From: Flavobacteriaceae bacterium TMED179
Lineage (GTDB): Bacteria; Bacteroidota; Bacteroidia; Flavobacteriales; Flavobacteriaceae
NCBI GenBank assembly: GCA_002169865.1
Contig: NHIC01000004.1
Location: 68,473-93,465 of the forward strand
Length of the DNA stretch: 24,993 bases
Reading direction: 5' to 3'
How positions within the stretch are numbered: position 1 is the first letter of the stretch; each line of letters starts with the position of its first letter. This document shows, piece after piece, positions 13,827-22,477 of the stretch. The notes beneath the pieces are model-generated. The model was given only the letters and a program-made list of their open reading frames with translations. It was not told the DNA's origin and searched no databases. The position numbers were made by a program, and so were the translations under genes.

Positions 13827-16055
13827 CTAATACTTATTATTTTCATTTAAATCCACTAAGTTTTTTTCTATCTGATTGATAACAATTTCATTAGTATTAG
13901 CGTCGACTTTTTTCTTTGTATATGATGAAACGTCAACTTGATTTATAGCAATGCTTGGTGCAATAACTAATGCAACTACCGACATTAACTTAAGTAAAAT
14001 ATTTAATGAAGGCCCTGAAGTATCTTTAAATGGATCCCCAACCGTATCACCCACTACAGCCGCTTTGTGAGCATCAGTTCCTTTTTTACCTTGCTCTTCA
14101 ATCATTTTTTTTGCGTTATCCCAAGCGCCCCCAGCATTTGACTGAAAAATGGCCATCAAGACACCACAAGTGGTAACCCCTGCCAACAATCCACCTAACA
14201 TTTGTGCACCTCCAATAAAACCTATCGCTACAGGTACTGCTATTGCAAGTACACCTGGTAAAACCATTTCTTTAATTGACGCGTTAGTTGAAATTGCTAC
14301 ACATTTATCATATTCTGCAACACCATCTGCCGAATCAAATATTTTTCTGTCAGCTTTAGATGCTTTAGACATGTCGGATTCATATTTAATCATAACATCT
14401 AATGCAGCTCTTAAGGCAGGGATATCTCTGAATTGACGTCTAACTTCTTCAATCATAGCCATAGCTGCTCTTCCAACAGCATTCATAGATAAAGCAGAAA
14501 AAACAAATGGCAACATCCCCCCTAATAAGAGTCCAGCCATTATTTTTGGTTGAGAAACATCAATAGCAACTACTCCTGCAGTTTTCATAAAAGCAGCAAA
14601 AAGAGCTAATGCTGTTAATGCCGCAGAGGCTATAGCAAATCCTTTTCCAATAGCAGCAGTAGTATTCCCAACAGCATCTAATTTGTCAGTTCTTTCTCTC
14701 ACCTGTGGATCAAGCTCGGCCATTTCTGCAATTCCACCGGCATTATCAGAAATTGGACCATAAGCATCAACAGCTAATTGAATTCCTGTATTGGCAAGCA
14801 TTCCAACTGCAGCGATAGCAATCCCATATAATCCAGCATAAAAATGAGATACTAATATTGCAGAAGCAATTAATACTATAGGGATTGCTGTAGACATCAT
14901 ACCCACTCCAAGACCAGCTATTATATTGGTTGCAGCTCCAGTTTTAGATTGTTCTACAATAGACTTTACTGGCTTTGTTCCAGTACCTGTATAATATTCC
15001 GTTACTTTTCCAACAGCTAGTCCAGATACCAATCCAGCTATTGTAGAATAAAAAACTCCCATTGCTCCGAAAGGGAGACCATCGATGGATGCTGGAATAA
15101 AAGCGTTAATTAAAAAATAAGAAGTAACTAACATTAATCCTGCAGAACCGAACTCTCCAAAGTTAAGAGCAGCATGAGGTGATCCACCTTCTTTAACACG
15201 TACAAAAAAAGTTCCAATTATTGACATTATAATTCCAGCTGCAGCTAGAGCTAAAGGCAAGTAAACTGCTCCAAGACCATCAAAGTCTGGAGTTATAATT
15301 AAAGCTCCAAGAACCATTGTTCCTATAATAGAACCCACATAGGACTCAAAAAGATCTGCCCCCATTCCTGCTACATCTCCTACATTATCTCCTACATTGT
15401 CAGCTATTGTTGCAGGGTTTAAAGGGTGGTCTTCTGGGATTCCTGCTTCTACCTTTCCTACAAGATCAGCGCCAACATCAGCAGCTTTGGTATAAATTCC
15501 TCCACCCACGCGAGCAAATAACGCGATTGAAGAGGCTCCAAGTGAAAAACCTGAAAGTACGTTTAAAATTTCTTTAATTTCCCAACCTTGACCACTATAT
15601 ATTGCAAATAGACCACTAAGTCCCAAGACACCCAAACCGACTACGCCTAAGCCCATTACCGATCCACCTGCAAACGCCACTTCAAGTGCCTTTCCCAAAG
15701 ATTTTTGTGCTGCATTGGTAGTTCTTACATTAGCTTTTGTAGCTACTTTCATTCCTATAAAACCCGCAAGACCAGAACAAATAGCTCCAACTACAAAGGA
15801 TACTGCCACCATTCCATTAGAACCAGATTCAGCCTCGCCTTTAAAAAATAATAAAACAGCAACGGTAGCGACGAATATGGATAATATCTTATATTCTGCT
15901 TTTAAAAATGACATAGCTCCATCTGCAATATTTTTTGCAATACGATCCATTTTTTTATTTCCTACCTCTTGCTTTGAGACCCAATTGTTTTTAATTAAAA
16001 CAAATAGAAGTGCAATAATTCCAAATCCAGGTAAAAGTTTTATGAATATTTCCAT
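13827..16055 (-). CDS. hppA: Membrane-bound ion-pumping pyrophosphatase, K+-dependent type
   Basis: A 742-residue integral membrane pyrophosphatase, with about 16 hydrophobic segments, that couples PPi hydrolysis to H+ and/or Na+ export. The catalytic loop DVGADLVGKVEAGIPEDHP (193-211) and DNVGDNVGDVAGMGADLFESY (219-239) carry the Asp cluster. A second Asp-rich site is DAYGPISDNAGG (430-441), and the third is VGDTVGDPFKDTSGPSLNIL near 665-684. GNTTAAIGKG (463-472) has Ala where K+-independent enzymes have Lys, so it should need K+. E237 (in FESY) is the membrane glutamate position shared by Na+-PPases and a flavobacterial-type H+-PPase clade, so the pumped ion is not settled. It lies 116 bases after pdhB with its own possible promoter. 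PPi released by biosynthesis would be the energy source. Confidence 0.95.
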   Translation of the reverse strand: MEIFIKLLPGFGIIALLFVLIKNNWVSKQEVGNKKMDRIAKNIADGAMSFLKAEYKILSIFVATVAVLLFFKGEAESGSNGMVAVSFVVGAICSGLAGFIGMKVATKANVRTTNAAQKSLGKALEVAFAGGSVMGLGVVGLGVLGLSGLFAIYSGQGWEIKEILNVLSGFSLGASSIALFARVGGGIYTKAADVGADLVGKVEAGIPEDHPLNPATIADNVGDNVGDVAGMGADLFESYVGSIIGTMVLGALIITPDFDGLGAVYLPLALAAAGIIMSIIGTFFVRVKEGGSPHAALNFGEFGSAGLMLVTSYFLINAFIPASIDGLPFGAMGVFYSTIAGLVSGLAVGKVTEYYTGTGTKPVKSIVEQSKTGAATNIIAGLGVGMMSTAIPIVLIASAILVSHFYAGLYGIAIAAVGMLANTGIQLAVDAYGPISDNAGGIAEMAELDPQVRERTDKLDAVGNTTAAIGKGFAIASAALTALALFAAFMKTAGVVAIDVSQPKIMAGLLLGGMLPFVFSALSMNAVGRAAMAMIEEVRRQFRDIPALRAALDVMIKYESDMSKASKADRKIFDSADGVAEYDKCVAISTNASIKEMVLPGVLAIAVPVAIGFIGGAQMLGGLLAGVTTCGVLMAIFQSNAGGAWDNAKKMIEEQGKKGTDAHKAAVVGDTVGDPFKDTSGPSLNILLKLMSVVALVIAPSIAINQVDVSSYTKKKVDANTNEIVINQIEKNLVDLNENNKY

Positions 16056-16081
16056 TTAAATATTTTGTTTGAAAGTGTGCG

Positions 16082-16123
16082 TAAAAATAGTAAAACAATC
16101 TAGAATACAAAATCAATTCTAGA
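16082..16123 (-). promoter_or_regulatory. Hairpin and possible promoter between pdhB and hppA
   Basis: TCTAGAAT and ATTCTAGA (16099-16123, loop 9) form a perfect 8-bp AT-rich stem followed on the minus strand by T-rich sequence TTGTTTTACTATTTTT. It could be a weak terminator for pdhB. The loop also contains TTTG (16111-16108), which lies 18 bases before TATTTTTA (16089-16082), a near match to TAnnTTTG, so a hppA promoter may overlap. Either reading is tentative. Confidence 0.38.
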
Positions 16124-16171
16124 AGTCGTTTTCTATGTATAAAAAAATATTTCCTATTAGACCGTAAAAAT

Positions 16172-17152
16172 TTATTTTTTATACATTACCTTTTTTATCG
16201 CATTAACAACATCTTCATAATTAGGCAACCACTCATTTAATAATACAGGTGAATAAGGAGCTGGAGTGTCAGCTGTATTAATTTTTTCAATCGGTGCATC
16301 AAGGTAGTCGAAAATTTCATTTTGCACCTGATAGGTTATCTCAGTCGAAATATTTCCAAAAGGCCATGACTCTTCTAAAATTACTAAGCGGTTTGTTTTC
16401 TTAACCGACTCAAAAATAGTTTGGTAATCCATTGGTCTTATAGTTCGTAAATCAATAACTTCCGTATCAATTCCAATTTTGGATAATTCGTTAGAAGCTT
16501 TCATAGCTTCTTTTAAAATTTTTCCGTAAGTAACTAAAGTAACGTCTTCTCCAGAACGTTTAATATCTGCTACACCAATTGGTAATGTATACTCTCCCTC
16601 TGGAACCTCCCCCTTGTCACCATACATTTGTTCTGACTCCATAAAAATTACCGGATCATCATCACGGATTGCTGATTTTAATAATCCTTTAGCATCATAG
16701 GGGTTTGAGGGAACAATAACTTTTAATCCTGGGCAGTTGGCATACCAACTTTCAAATGCTTGAGAATGAGTTGCTGCAAGCTGACCTGCAGATCCTGTAG
16801 GCCCCCTAAAAACTATAGGGCATGGAAATTGACCGCCAGACATCTGACGAATTTTAGCTGCATTATTAACAATCTGATCAATTCCTACTAATGCGAAATT
16901 AAAAGTCATGAACTCAATGATTGGCCTATTTCCAGTCATAGTGGAACCAACACCTATTCCAGAAAAACCTGCCTCAGAAATAGGAGTATCAATGACTCGT
17001 TTTTCGCCGAATTCATCCAACATTCCCTTCGATGCCTTATAAGCTCCATTGTATTCCGCAACCTCTTCACCCATTAAATAAATAGTATCGTCTCGTCTCA
17101 TTTCTTCGCTCATTGCTTGGGCAATTGCTTCTCTAAATTGAATGGTTTTCAT
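16172..17152 (-). CDS. pdhB: Pyruvate dehydrogenase E1 component, beta subunit
   Basis: The beta chain of the alpha2-beta2 thiamine-diphosphate E1 enzyme that feeds pyruvate into acetyl-CoA. FREAIAQAMSEEM at 6-18, the glutamate region MGEEVAEYNGAYKAS near 27-41 (ThDP activation), DTPISEAGFSGIGVG, FMTFNFALVGIDQI, GPTGSAGQLAATHSQ and the C-terminal VILEESWPFGN all match bacterial E1-beta. At 326 residues it has the normal length. No alpha subunit or E2 gene is in the window, as is common in flavobacteria, where pdhB is often detached. The closely related branched-chain 2-oxoacid E1-beta is the alternative. Confidence 0.92.
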   Translation of the reverse strand: MKTIQFREAIAQAMSEEMRRDDTIYLMGEEVAEYNGAYKASKGMLDEFGEKRVIDTPISEAGFSGIGVGSTMTGNRPIIEFMTFNFALVGIDQIVNNAAKIRQMSGGQFPCPIVFRGPTGSAGQLAATHSQAFESWYANCPGLKVIVPSNPYDAKGLLKSAIRDDDPVIFMESEQMYGDKGEVPEGEYTLPIGVADIKRSGEDVTLVTYGKILKEAMKASNELSKIGIDTEVIDLRTIRPMDYQTIFESVKKTNRLVILEESWPFGNISTEITYQVQNEIFDYLDAPIEKINTADTPAPYSPVLLNEWLPNYEDVVNAIKKVMYKK

Positions 17153-17173
17153 TTTTTAAATTACATTTGAATG

Positions 17174-17181
17174 CAAATTTA
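17174..17181 (-). promoter_or_regulatory. Possible -7 element of pdhB
   Basis: Minus-strand TAAATTTG matches TAnnTTTG exactly and lies 21 bases before the pdhB ATG. No TTG is found at the expected -33 distance, so the call rests on one element. Confidence 0.4.
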
Positions 17182-17225
17182 ATCATTAATTATCTATTTA
17201 GTCTACTCAATAAAGATTGAAAATG

Positions 17226-17233
17226 TACGTTTG
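17226..17233 (+). promoter_or_regulatory. Possible -7 element of the bifunctional-nuclease gene
   Basis: TACGTTTG matches TAnnTTTG exactly, 52 bases before the ATG at 17286, and lies divergent to the pdhB element. No clear -33 partner is seen. Confidence 0.38.
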
Positions 17234-17285
17234 TAGTAAGCTAAACATTTAAAATCATAATAAAATTAATATATAATAAATTGAG

Positions 17286-17900
17286 ATGAAATTAATTCAA
17301 ATGTCAGTTAAAGGGATTTCTTACAGTGAGACTCAAACCGGAGCCTACGCATTAATTTTAAGTGAAGAAGAAGGTGAACGTAAACTACCTATAATAATCG
17401 GAGGTTTTGAGGCACAATCCATTGCAATTGCATTAGATGAACAGGTAAAGCCAAATAGGCCTTTGACTCACGATCTTTTTAAAAGTTTTGCCGACCGTTT
17501 TAGTATTCATGTTAAACAAGTAATCATTCATAAACTTGTCGACGGAGTTTTTTATGCAAGCTTAATTTGTGAACGTGATAAAATAGAAGAAATTATAGAT
17601 TCTAGGACCTCAGATGCTATTGCATTAGCCTTACGTTACAAGGCTCCTATATACACATATGACTCCATATTAAAAAAGGCAGGATTCAAAGCTACAGTAT
17701 CTGGAAGCTCAAAAAAATTATCTGAGGACAATTGGATTCAAAATTTTGCTGGCGAACAAAGCAAGAAAGACGAACAAATTAGTGATTTAAAAAAACTTTC
17801 AATTCCTAAACTTAAAACACTTTTATCAAAGTTAGTCTCCAAAGAAAGCTATGAAAAAGCCGCCCTTGTAAGAGATGAATTGTCTAAGAGAAAAAGCTAA
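17286..17900 (+). CDS. Bifunctional nuclease-family protein (DUF151) with UVR domain
   Basis: A 204-residue cytoplasmic protein with two parts. Residues 1-135 form a BFN/DUF151 domain: LPIIIGGFEAQSIAIALD (34-51), PLTHDLFKSFADRF, VDGVFYASLICER and DSRTSDAIALALRYKAPIYT. Plant and mycobacterial relatives have been reported to show DNase/RNase activity, and a conserved relative occurs in Thermotoga. Residues about 165-203 form a UvrB/UvrC-type UVR motif: LKTLLSKLVSKESYEKAALVRDEL, with the typical EKAAxxRDxI signature. This BFN-UVR pairing is common in Bacteroidota; the precise substrate is unknown. It stands 90 bases upstream of thyA, which has its own promoter-like element. Confidence 0.88.
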   Translation: MKLIQMSVKGISYSETQTGAYALILSEEEGERKLPIIIGGFEAQSIAIALDEQVKPNRPLTHDLFKSFADRFSIHVKQVIIHKLVDGVFYASLICERDKIEEIIDSRTSDAIALALRYKAPIYTYDSILKKAGFKATVSGSSKKLSEDNWIQNFAGEQSKKDEQISDLKKLSIPKLKTLLSKLVSKESYEKAALVRDELSKRKS

Positions 17901-17941
17901 ATTATTTTATTGTTAATTTTTTTTTATAAACTTTATCGTTA

Positions 17942-17976
17942 TAGATTTTTAAATCTATTAAATGCTTCTACTTTTG
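17942..17976 (+). promoter_or_regulatory. Possible thyA promoter with a palindrome at the -33 position
   Basis: TACTTTTG (17969-17976) matches TAnnTTTG and lies 14 bases before the thyA ATG. At the -33 distance stands TTTT rather than TTTG, within a 7-bp inverted repeat TAGATTT-TT-AAATCTA (17942-17957). The palindrome could be an operator or the tail terminator of the preceding gene, although no U-run follows. Confidence 0.45.
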
Positions 17977-17990
17977 AATAAAGATATTTT

Positions 17991-18815
17991 ATGAACCAAT
18001 ATTTAGATCTTTTAAAACATCTTCAAACAAATGGTAATGAAAAATCAGATCGAACTGGTACTGGAACGAAAAGTATTTTTGGTTACCAAATGCGGTTTGA
18101 TTTGTCTGATGGCTTTCCTTTGGTAACTACCAAAAAAATACATGTAAAATCTGTTATTCATGAACTACTTTGGTTTTTAAAAGGGACAACTAACATTGCA
18201 TATCTCAAAGAAAACGGTGTTCGAATTTGGAATGAATGGGCAGATGAAAATGGTAATTTAGGTCCAGTATACGGACACCAATGGCGCAACTGGAATAGTG
18301 AGGGGTTAGATCAGATCCAAGAAGTAATAAATACAATTCGAAGTAATCCAAACTCAAGAAGAATGCTTGTTTCAGCATGGAATCCTAGTGTTCTTCCTGA
18401 CACTAAATTATCTTTTGCAGAAAATGTGGCAAATAATAAAGCTGCACTTCCACCATGTCATGCGTTTTTTCAATTTTACGTGGTAAATAGCAAACTCTCT
18501 TGTCAACTTTATCAGCGAAGTGCAGATGTTTTTTTAGGAGTTCCTTTTAATATTGCATCATATGCATTATTGACAATGATGATAGCTCAAGTATGTGGTT
18601 ATAAGGCTGGGGATTTTATTCATACGTTTGGTGATGTTCACATTTACTCTAATCATAATGCACAAGTAAAAGAACAACTATCAAGAAAGCCAAAATCACT
18701 TCCTAAAATGGAACTCAATCCTAAAGTAAAATCAATTTTTGACTTCACATATAATGATTTTAAATTAATAAATTACGATCCGTATCCCCTGATCCCTGGA
18801 ACAGTAGCAATTTAA
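17991..18815 (+). CDS. thyA: Thymidylate synthase
   Basis: Methylates dUMP to dTMP using methylenetetrahydrofolate, which becomes dihydrofolate. R21 in SDRTGTGT, the HELLWFLKGTTNIAYL helix, GPVYGHQWR at 91-99, catalytic C156 in PPCHAFFQFYV, QRSADVFLGVPFNIASYALL, and the C-terminal YDPYPLIPGTVAI are all present. It is 274 residues, about ten more than E. coli, with the extra residues around 135-153 (DTKLSFAENVANN) just before the active-site Cys. The dihydrofolate product is recycled by the DHFR encoded at 19900, one gene away. Its stop overlaps the stop of the convergent gene at the palindrome TTAA (18812-18815). Confidence 0.97.
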   Translation: MNQYLDLLKHLQTNGNEKSDRTGTGTKSIFGYQMRFDLSDGFPLVTTKKIHVKSVIHELLWFLKGTTNIAYLKENGVRIWNEWADENGNLGPVYGHQWRNWNSEGLDQIQEVINTIRSNPNSRRMLVSAWNPSVLPDTKLSFAENVANNKAALPPCHAFFQFYVVNSKLSCQLYQRSADVFLGVPFNIASYALLTMMIAQVCGYKAGDFIHTFGDVHIYSNHNAQVKEQLSRKPKSLPKMELNPKVKSIFDFTYNDFKLINYDPYPLIPGTVAI

Positions 18816-19849
18816 ATTTTTCCCTTCTTCAAAACTTCAATCAGTCTTGACAAATCATGGTTTGTATTAAAATAATGAAATGAAATACGAACTCCCTTTC
18901 CTCGAGGAACACACTTAATTTTATTTTTTATTAACCTTTTATATAGATCCTTTTTACCTTTCAAAATAAAAATACTGCTATGATTTTCTCTTTGTGAAAC
19001 CCAAGGGTCAATAAAACCATTTGCATCTAAAAGTTGCTTAGCTTCTTGTGATATTTTATCTTTTTTTTTCATTAACGTACTAAAATCATTTTTTGTAAAA
19101 GCGTCGATAGCAAAGCGTAAACTAGCTACCGCTAGTATATTGAAATGTCCGCAAAAAACTAGATTAAATAAAGTTGAAGAATTTTTTTTTATCATGTCTA
19201 AGTAAGCATCTGAAACCATCAAAACACCATTCCCAAAACCTGCTAACAACCACTTATACCCACTTGCAGCTAGAACATCAAATGGAGAAGAGTCAAAATT
19301 AAAGTTATGCCCACCCAAAAACTGAGTGCCATCTGCAATTAAAATTAAATTTGGATATTGTTGTTTTATTTTTTTTAAAAAGTTCATATCAACAAGAAGT
19401 CCTGATGCATATTGGACAATACTAAGTGCAAGAATATCAATATCTCCACGAGCTAATCTTTTATCAATTGCTTCTTCAATATTTGAGCTTAAGGAAATCT
19501 TGTGAATATTAAAATCTTCTTCCTCAAAGGATTTGATCATTGAGGGGTAGTCTTCCTTCAATAATAGAATATTTAATTTTTTGGGCAATAGTGATATAAT
19601 ATTTCGAATTCCTATTGAAAAATTTGGAATAACAAATGTATTAGATGAACTAGCCCCAAAGAATTCTGCTAGAGCTATATGGGTATCATTAAGGGTAACA
19701 TATGCATCTGTTTTATAATCTCCTCCGTTTTGAACATAAGCAGCTTCATGCTCACGCCTAAAATCAGCTAAAGCTTTTGACATTGGGCCTACATAGGCTG
19801 TATTTAAATAAGTACCATTTGTTAATAATGGGAAAAATTCTTGGTCCAT
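18812..19849 (-). CDS. Class V aminotransferase-fold PLP enzyme
   Basis: A 345-residue fold-type I enzyme of the class V group (cysteine desulfurase / isopenicillin-N epimerase-like). K199 in AASGYKWLLAGFG is the PLP lysine, D173 in IADGTQFLGG contacts the pyridine nitrogen, and LNTAYVGPMS near 15-24 is the usual N-terminal phosphate-side motif. There is no conserved Cys loop as in NifS/IscS, so a desulfurase role is unlikely; the substrate is unknown. It sits alone on the minus strand between thyA and folA, convergent with thyA (4-base stop overlap) and divergent from folA (50-base gap). Confidence 0.82.
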   Translation of the reverse strand: MDQEFFPLLTNGTYLNTAYVGPMSKALADFRREHEAAYVQNGGDYKTDAYVTLNDTHIALAEFFGASSSNTFVIPNFSIGIRNIISLLPKKLNILLLKEDYPSMIKSFEEEDFNIHKISLSSNIEEAIDKRLARGDIDILALSIVQYASGLLVDMNFLKKIKQQYPNLILIADGTQFLGGHNFNFDSSPFDVLAASGYKWLLAGFGNGVLMVSDAYLDMIKKNSSTLFNLVFCGHFNILAVASLRFAIDAFTKNDFSTLMKKKDKISQEAKQLLDANGFIDPWVSQRENHSSIFILKGKKDLYKRLIKNKIKCVPRGKGVRISFHYFNTNHDLSRLIEVLKKGKI

Positions 19850-19899
19850 GAGTGAAAAAGAAAAGTGTATTTTAGCTGTAAATTTAATCTTTTCGCGAG

Positions 19900-20418
19900 A
19901 TGAATGATGTATATTCTTTAAAAGAAATTATACTAATTGCTGCAGCAGCAGAAAACGATGTCTTAGGAAAAGACAATAAGTTAATTTGGCATATTTCAAA
20001 TGATCTAAAGCGTTTTAAAAGGCTTACAATGGGTCACAGTGTGATAATGGGGAGGAAGACCTTCGAATCTATGCCCAAGGCCCTACCAAATAGAACAAAT
20101 ATTATACTTACAAGAAACAGAGAATATCATGCTAAAAACGCATTGATTGCCCATACAACGGAAGAAGCATTATCCTTTACAAAAGAAGATCCGACTCCTT
20201 TTATTATCGGAGGAGGTGAAATTTATTCATTATTTCTACCTATCGCCGACGTGATTGAACTGACTCGAATCCATAAAAATTTCGATGGGGATGCTTTTTT
20301 TCCAGAAATTAAAAATTCAGAGTGGAAACTCATTTCTGATGAAAAGCATCAACATGATGGTGAGTTGTCTTTCAGCTACTCATATTTGACTTTTAAAAAG
20401 ATAAATTCCAAAATATGA
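19900..20418 (+). CDS. folA: Dihydrofolate reductase
   Basis: Reduces dihydrofolate to tetrahydrofolate with NADPH, restoring the cofactor consumed by ThyA. IAAAAENDVLGKDNKLIWHISNDLKRFK covers the substrate site with acidic D35; MGRKTFESMPKALPNR at 49-64 binds NADPH; FIIGGGEIYSLFLP is the GG-containing nucleotide turn. At 172 residues it has the usual length. The ATG at 19900 gives about eight residues before the first strand. Its TGA overlaps the fabD start by 4 bases, so the two are co-transcribed. Confidence 0.96.
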   Translation: MNDVYSLKEIILIAAAAENDVLGKDNKLIWHISNDLKRFKRLTMGHSVIMGRKTFESMPKALPNRTNIILTRNREYHAKNALIAHTTEEALSFTKEDPTPFIIGGGEIYSLFLPIADVIELTRIHKNFDGDAFFPEIKNSEWKLISDEKHQHDGELSFSYSYLTFKKINSKI

Positions 20419-21293
20419 AAGCTTATGTGTTTCCTGGCCAAGGGGCTCAATATCCTGGGATGGGGAAAAATATTTTTGAAAGTTCGTCTTTAGCAAAAGA
20501 ACGCTTCGAGGAAGCAAATGACATACTAGGTTTTAATATTACCAAAGTTATGTTTGGTGAAGATTCTGAGGCTCTAAAGCAAACAAGGGTAACACAACCT
20601 GCGATCTTTCTCCATGCAACTATTTTGAGTGAAGTTATGGCCGACCGATTTCAACCAGAGATGGTGGCTGGACATTCATTAGGAGAATTCTCTGCACTAG
20701 TATCCTCAAAAGTAATATCATTTCGTGATGGATTAAGCTTAGTTAAAGAAAGAGCATTAGCAATGCAAGCTGCTTGCGATAAAACTCCTGGAACTATGGC
20801 TGCTATTCTAGGATTGGAAGAAAATACAGTAGAATCAATTTGTGAATCAACTAAAGGAATAGTTGTAGCAGCGAACTACAATTGCCCCGGACAAATTGTT
20901 ATTTCTGGCAGAAAGAGTTCTGTAGATAAAGCATGTATTTCTCTAAAAGAAGCAGGAGCAAAAAGAGCTTTAGAACTCCCTGTAAGTGGTGCTTTTCATT
21001 CAAATTTAATGGAGCCGGCTAAAGAACGTCTTGCAAAAGCTATTGAAAATAAACAGTTTTCGTCACCATTGTGCCCAGTTTATCAAAATATTTGTGCTTC
21101 TGGCATCGTTCACCCTGACGAGATCAAAGCGAACCTCATAGCTCAGCTTACTGGTCCTGTTAGATGGACTCAAACGATTAAACAAATGATTGCTGATGGA
21201 GCAACTCATTTTATAGAAGTTGGCCCAGGAAAAGTATTACAGGGATTGATAAAAAAAATTGATAATAACGTAGAGACTGAATCTAGAAATTAA
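20415..21293 (+). CDS. fabD: Malonyl-CoA:ACP acyltransferase
   Basis: Loads malonyl groups from CoA onto acyl carrier protein for fatty acid synthesis. PGQGAQYPGMG at 7-17, nucleophile S88 in GHSLGEFSAL, R113 in KERALAMQ, H195 in GAFHSNLM and the C-terminal FIEVGPGKVLQGL match FabD closely. It is 292 residues, slightly shorter than typical E. coli FabD (309). It is coupled to folA by an ATGA overlap. It ends 8 bases from the convergent DegT-type gene, with no obvious terminator hairpin between. It is a stand-alone domain, not part of a polyketide synthase. Confidence 0.96.
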   Translation: MKAYVFPGQGAQYPGMGKNIFESSSLAKERFEEANDILGFNITKVMFGEDSEALKQTRVTQPAIFLHATILSEVMADRFQPEMVAGHSLGEFSALVSSKVISFRDGLSLVKERALAMQAACDKTPGTMAAILGLEENTVESICESTKGIVVAANYNCPGQIVISGRKSSVDKACISLKEAGAKRALELPVSGAFHSNLMEPAKERLAKAIENKQFSSPLCPVYQNICASGIVHPDEIKANLIAQLTGPVRWTQTIKQMIADGATHFIEVGPGKVLQGLIKKIDNNVETESRN

Positions 21294-21301
21294 ATTTTTA
21301 A

Positions 21302-22441
21302 CTATTTGCTTTTATCAAAAAAACGAATAATCGTCTTTGATATATATTCTATTTGGTCAAAGGTCAACTCTGAATGCATAGGTAGAGAAATTACTTCTTT
21401 AACTAATTGTTTTGACACTATAAAAGAAGAAGAATCTATCTTAGAAGATTTGTATGCTTTTTGTTTGTGCAATGGAATCGGATAGTAAATGCCACATGGA
21501 ATTTTATGAGCATTTAGATAATCTACTAATAAATCTCTGTTACTTTTAAGAATTCGAAGTGTATATTGATGAAAAACATGAGAGTTACAATTTCTTTTTC
21601 TAAAAGGAGTTATAATTTTAGGGTGATCTTTTAATAATGTAGTATAGAAGATTGCAGCTTCTTTTCTCCTTTCATTATAAAAATCCAAATATTTTAATTT
21701 TACTTTTAGCACTGCTGCCTGAAGACTGTCTAACCTTGAATTAACTCCAACTTCATCATGATAATATCGCTTGTACATACCATGATTCACGATCCCTCTT
21801 ATAAAATGTGCCAAATCATCATCGTTTGTTATAATGGCTCCTCCATCACCATACGCACCTAAATTCTTCGAGGGGAAAAAAGATGTTGCAGAAATATTTC
21901 CCAATGTACCTGTTTTTACCTTGGTTCCATCTGAAAAAATATAGTCAGCGCCAATAGCTTGAGCATTATCTTCAACTACAAACAAATTATTTTTTTTTGC
22001 TAGTGCTAAAATTTGTTCCATATCTGCTGATTGACCAAATAAATGTACTGGAATAATAGCTTTAGTTTTAGAATTTATAGCTCTTTCAATCGCTGCTGGA
22101 TCTATATTAAATGTCTTTGGGTTTACATCTACTAAAACAGGTTTGAGTTTCAACAAAGAGATTACTTCGACTGTGGAAGCAAAAGTAAAGTCTGCAGTAA
22201 TAACCTCGTCTCCAGGTTCAAGCTTTAATCCCATCAAGGCAATTTGTAAAGCATCTGTTCCATTAGCACAAGGGATCACATGTTTTACATCTAGATAACT
22301 TTCCAAATCCTTTTGAAACTGGTGAACCAAGGGCCCATTAATAAAAGAAGTAGAATTTAATACCTCTTGCATCGCATCTTTGATTTCATCTTTGATAAAA
22401 TCATATTGTTTTTTTAAGTCAACCATTTTAATGGGATCCAT
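21302..22441 (-). CDS. DegT/DnrJ/EryC1-family sugar aminotransferase
   Basis: A 379-residue PLP enzyme of the nucleotide-sugar aminotransferase family, which makes amino sugars for surface glycans. K192 in FFPSKNLGAYGDGGA is the PLP lysine; D158 and Q161 in VEDNAQAIGA stack and bind the cofactor; CANGTDALQIAL at 58-69 and VHLFGQ at 132-137 are typical. MVDLKKQYDFIKDEI at the N-terminus and a C-terminal segment with PLHKQKAY and LPMHSEL fit the WecE/PglE-like group that aminates UDP- or dTDP-4-keto sugars. It is the third gene, 36 bases behind the glycosyltransferase, of a small polysaccharide cluster. The sugar substrate cannot be deduced. Confidence 0.9.
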   Translation of the reverse strand: MDPIKMVDLKKQYDFIKDEIKDAMQEVLNSTSFINGPLVHQFQKDLESYLDVKHVIPCANGTDALQIALMGLKLEPGDEVITADFTFASTVEVISLLKLKPVLVDVNPKTFNIDPAAIERAINSKTKAIIPVHLFGQSADMEQILALAKKNNLFVVEDNAQAIGADYIFSDGTKVKTGTLGNISATSFFPSKNLGAYGDGGAIITNDDDLAHFIRGIVNHGMYKRYYHDEVGVNSRLDSLQAAVLKVKLKYLDFYNERRKEAAIFYTTLLKDHPKIITPFRKRNCNSHVFHQYTLRILKSNRDLLVDYLNAHKIPCGIYYPIPLHKQKAYKSSKIDSSSFIVSKQLVKEVISLPMHSELTFDQIEYISKTIIRFFDKSK

Positions 22442-22477
22442 AAATTGTCTTTTTGTAAATATAAATAGGAATCTTAC

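Noticed and set aside
14149..16059. Two plus-strand frames of 95 and 114 codons inside hppA
   Set aside because: The complement of Gly/Ala-rich membrane codons gives long stop-free antisense frames; the products lack any family resemblance.
16099..16123. Hairpin upstream of hppA as a riboswitch or attenuator
   Set aside because: The stem is short and AT-rich, no leader peptide frame or alternative pairing partner was found, and it overlaps a possible promoter; kept only as a weak terminator or promoter site.
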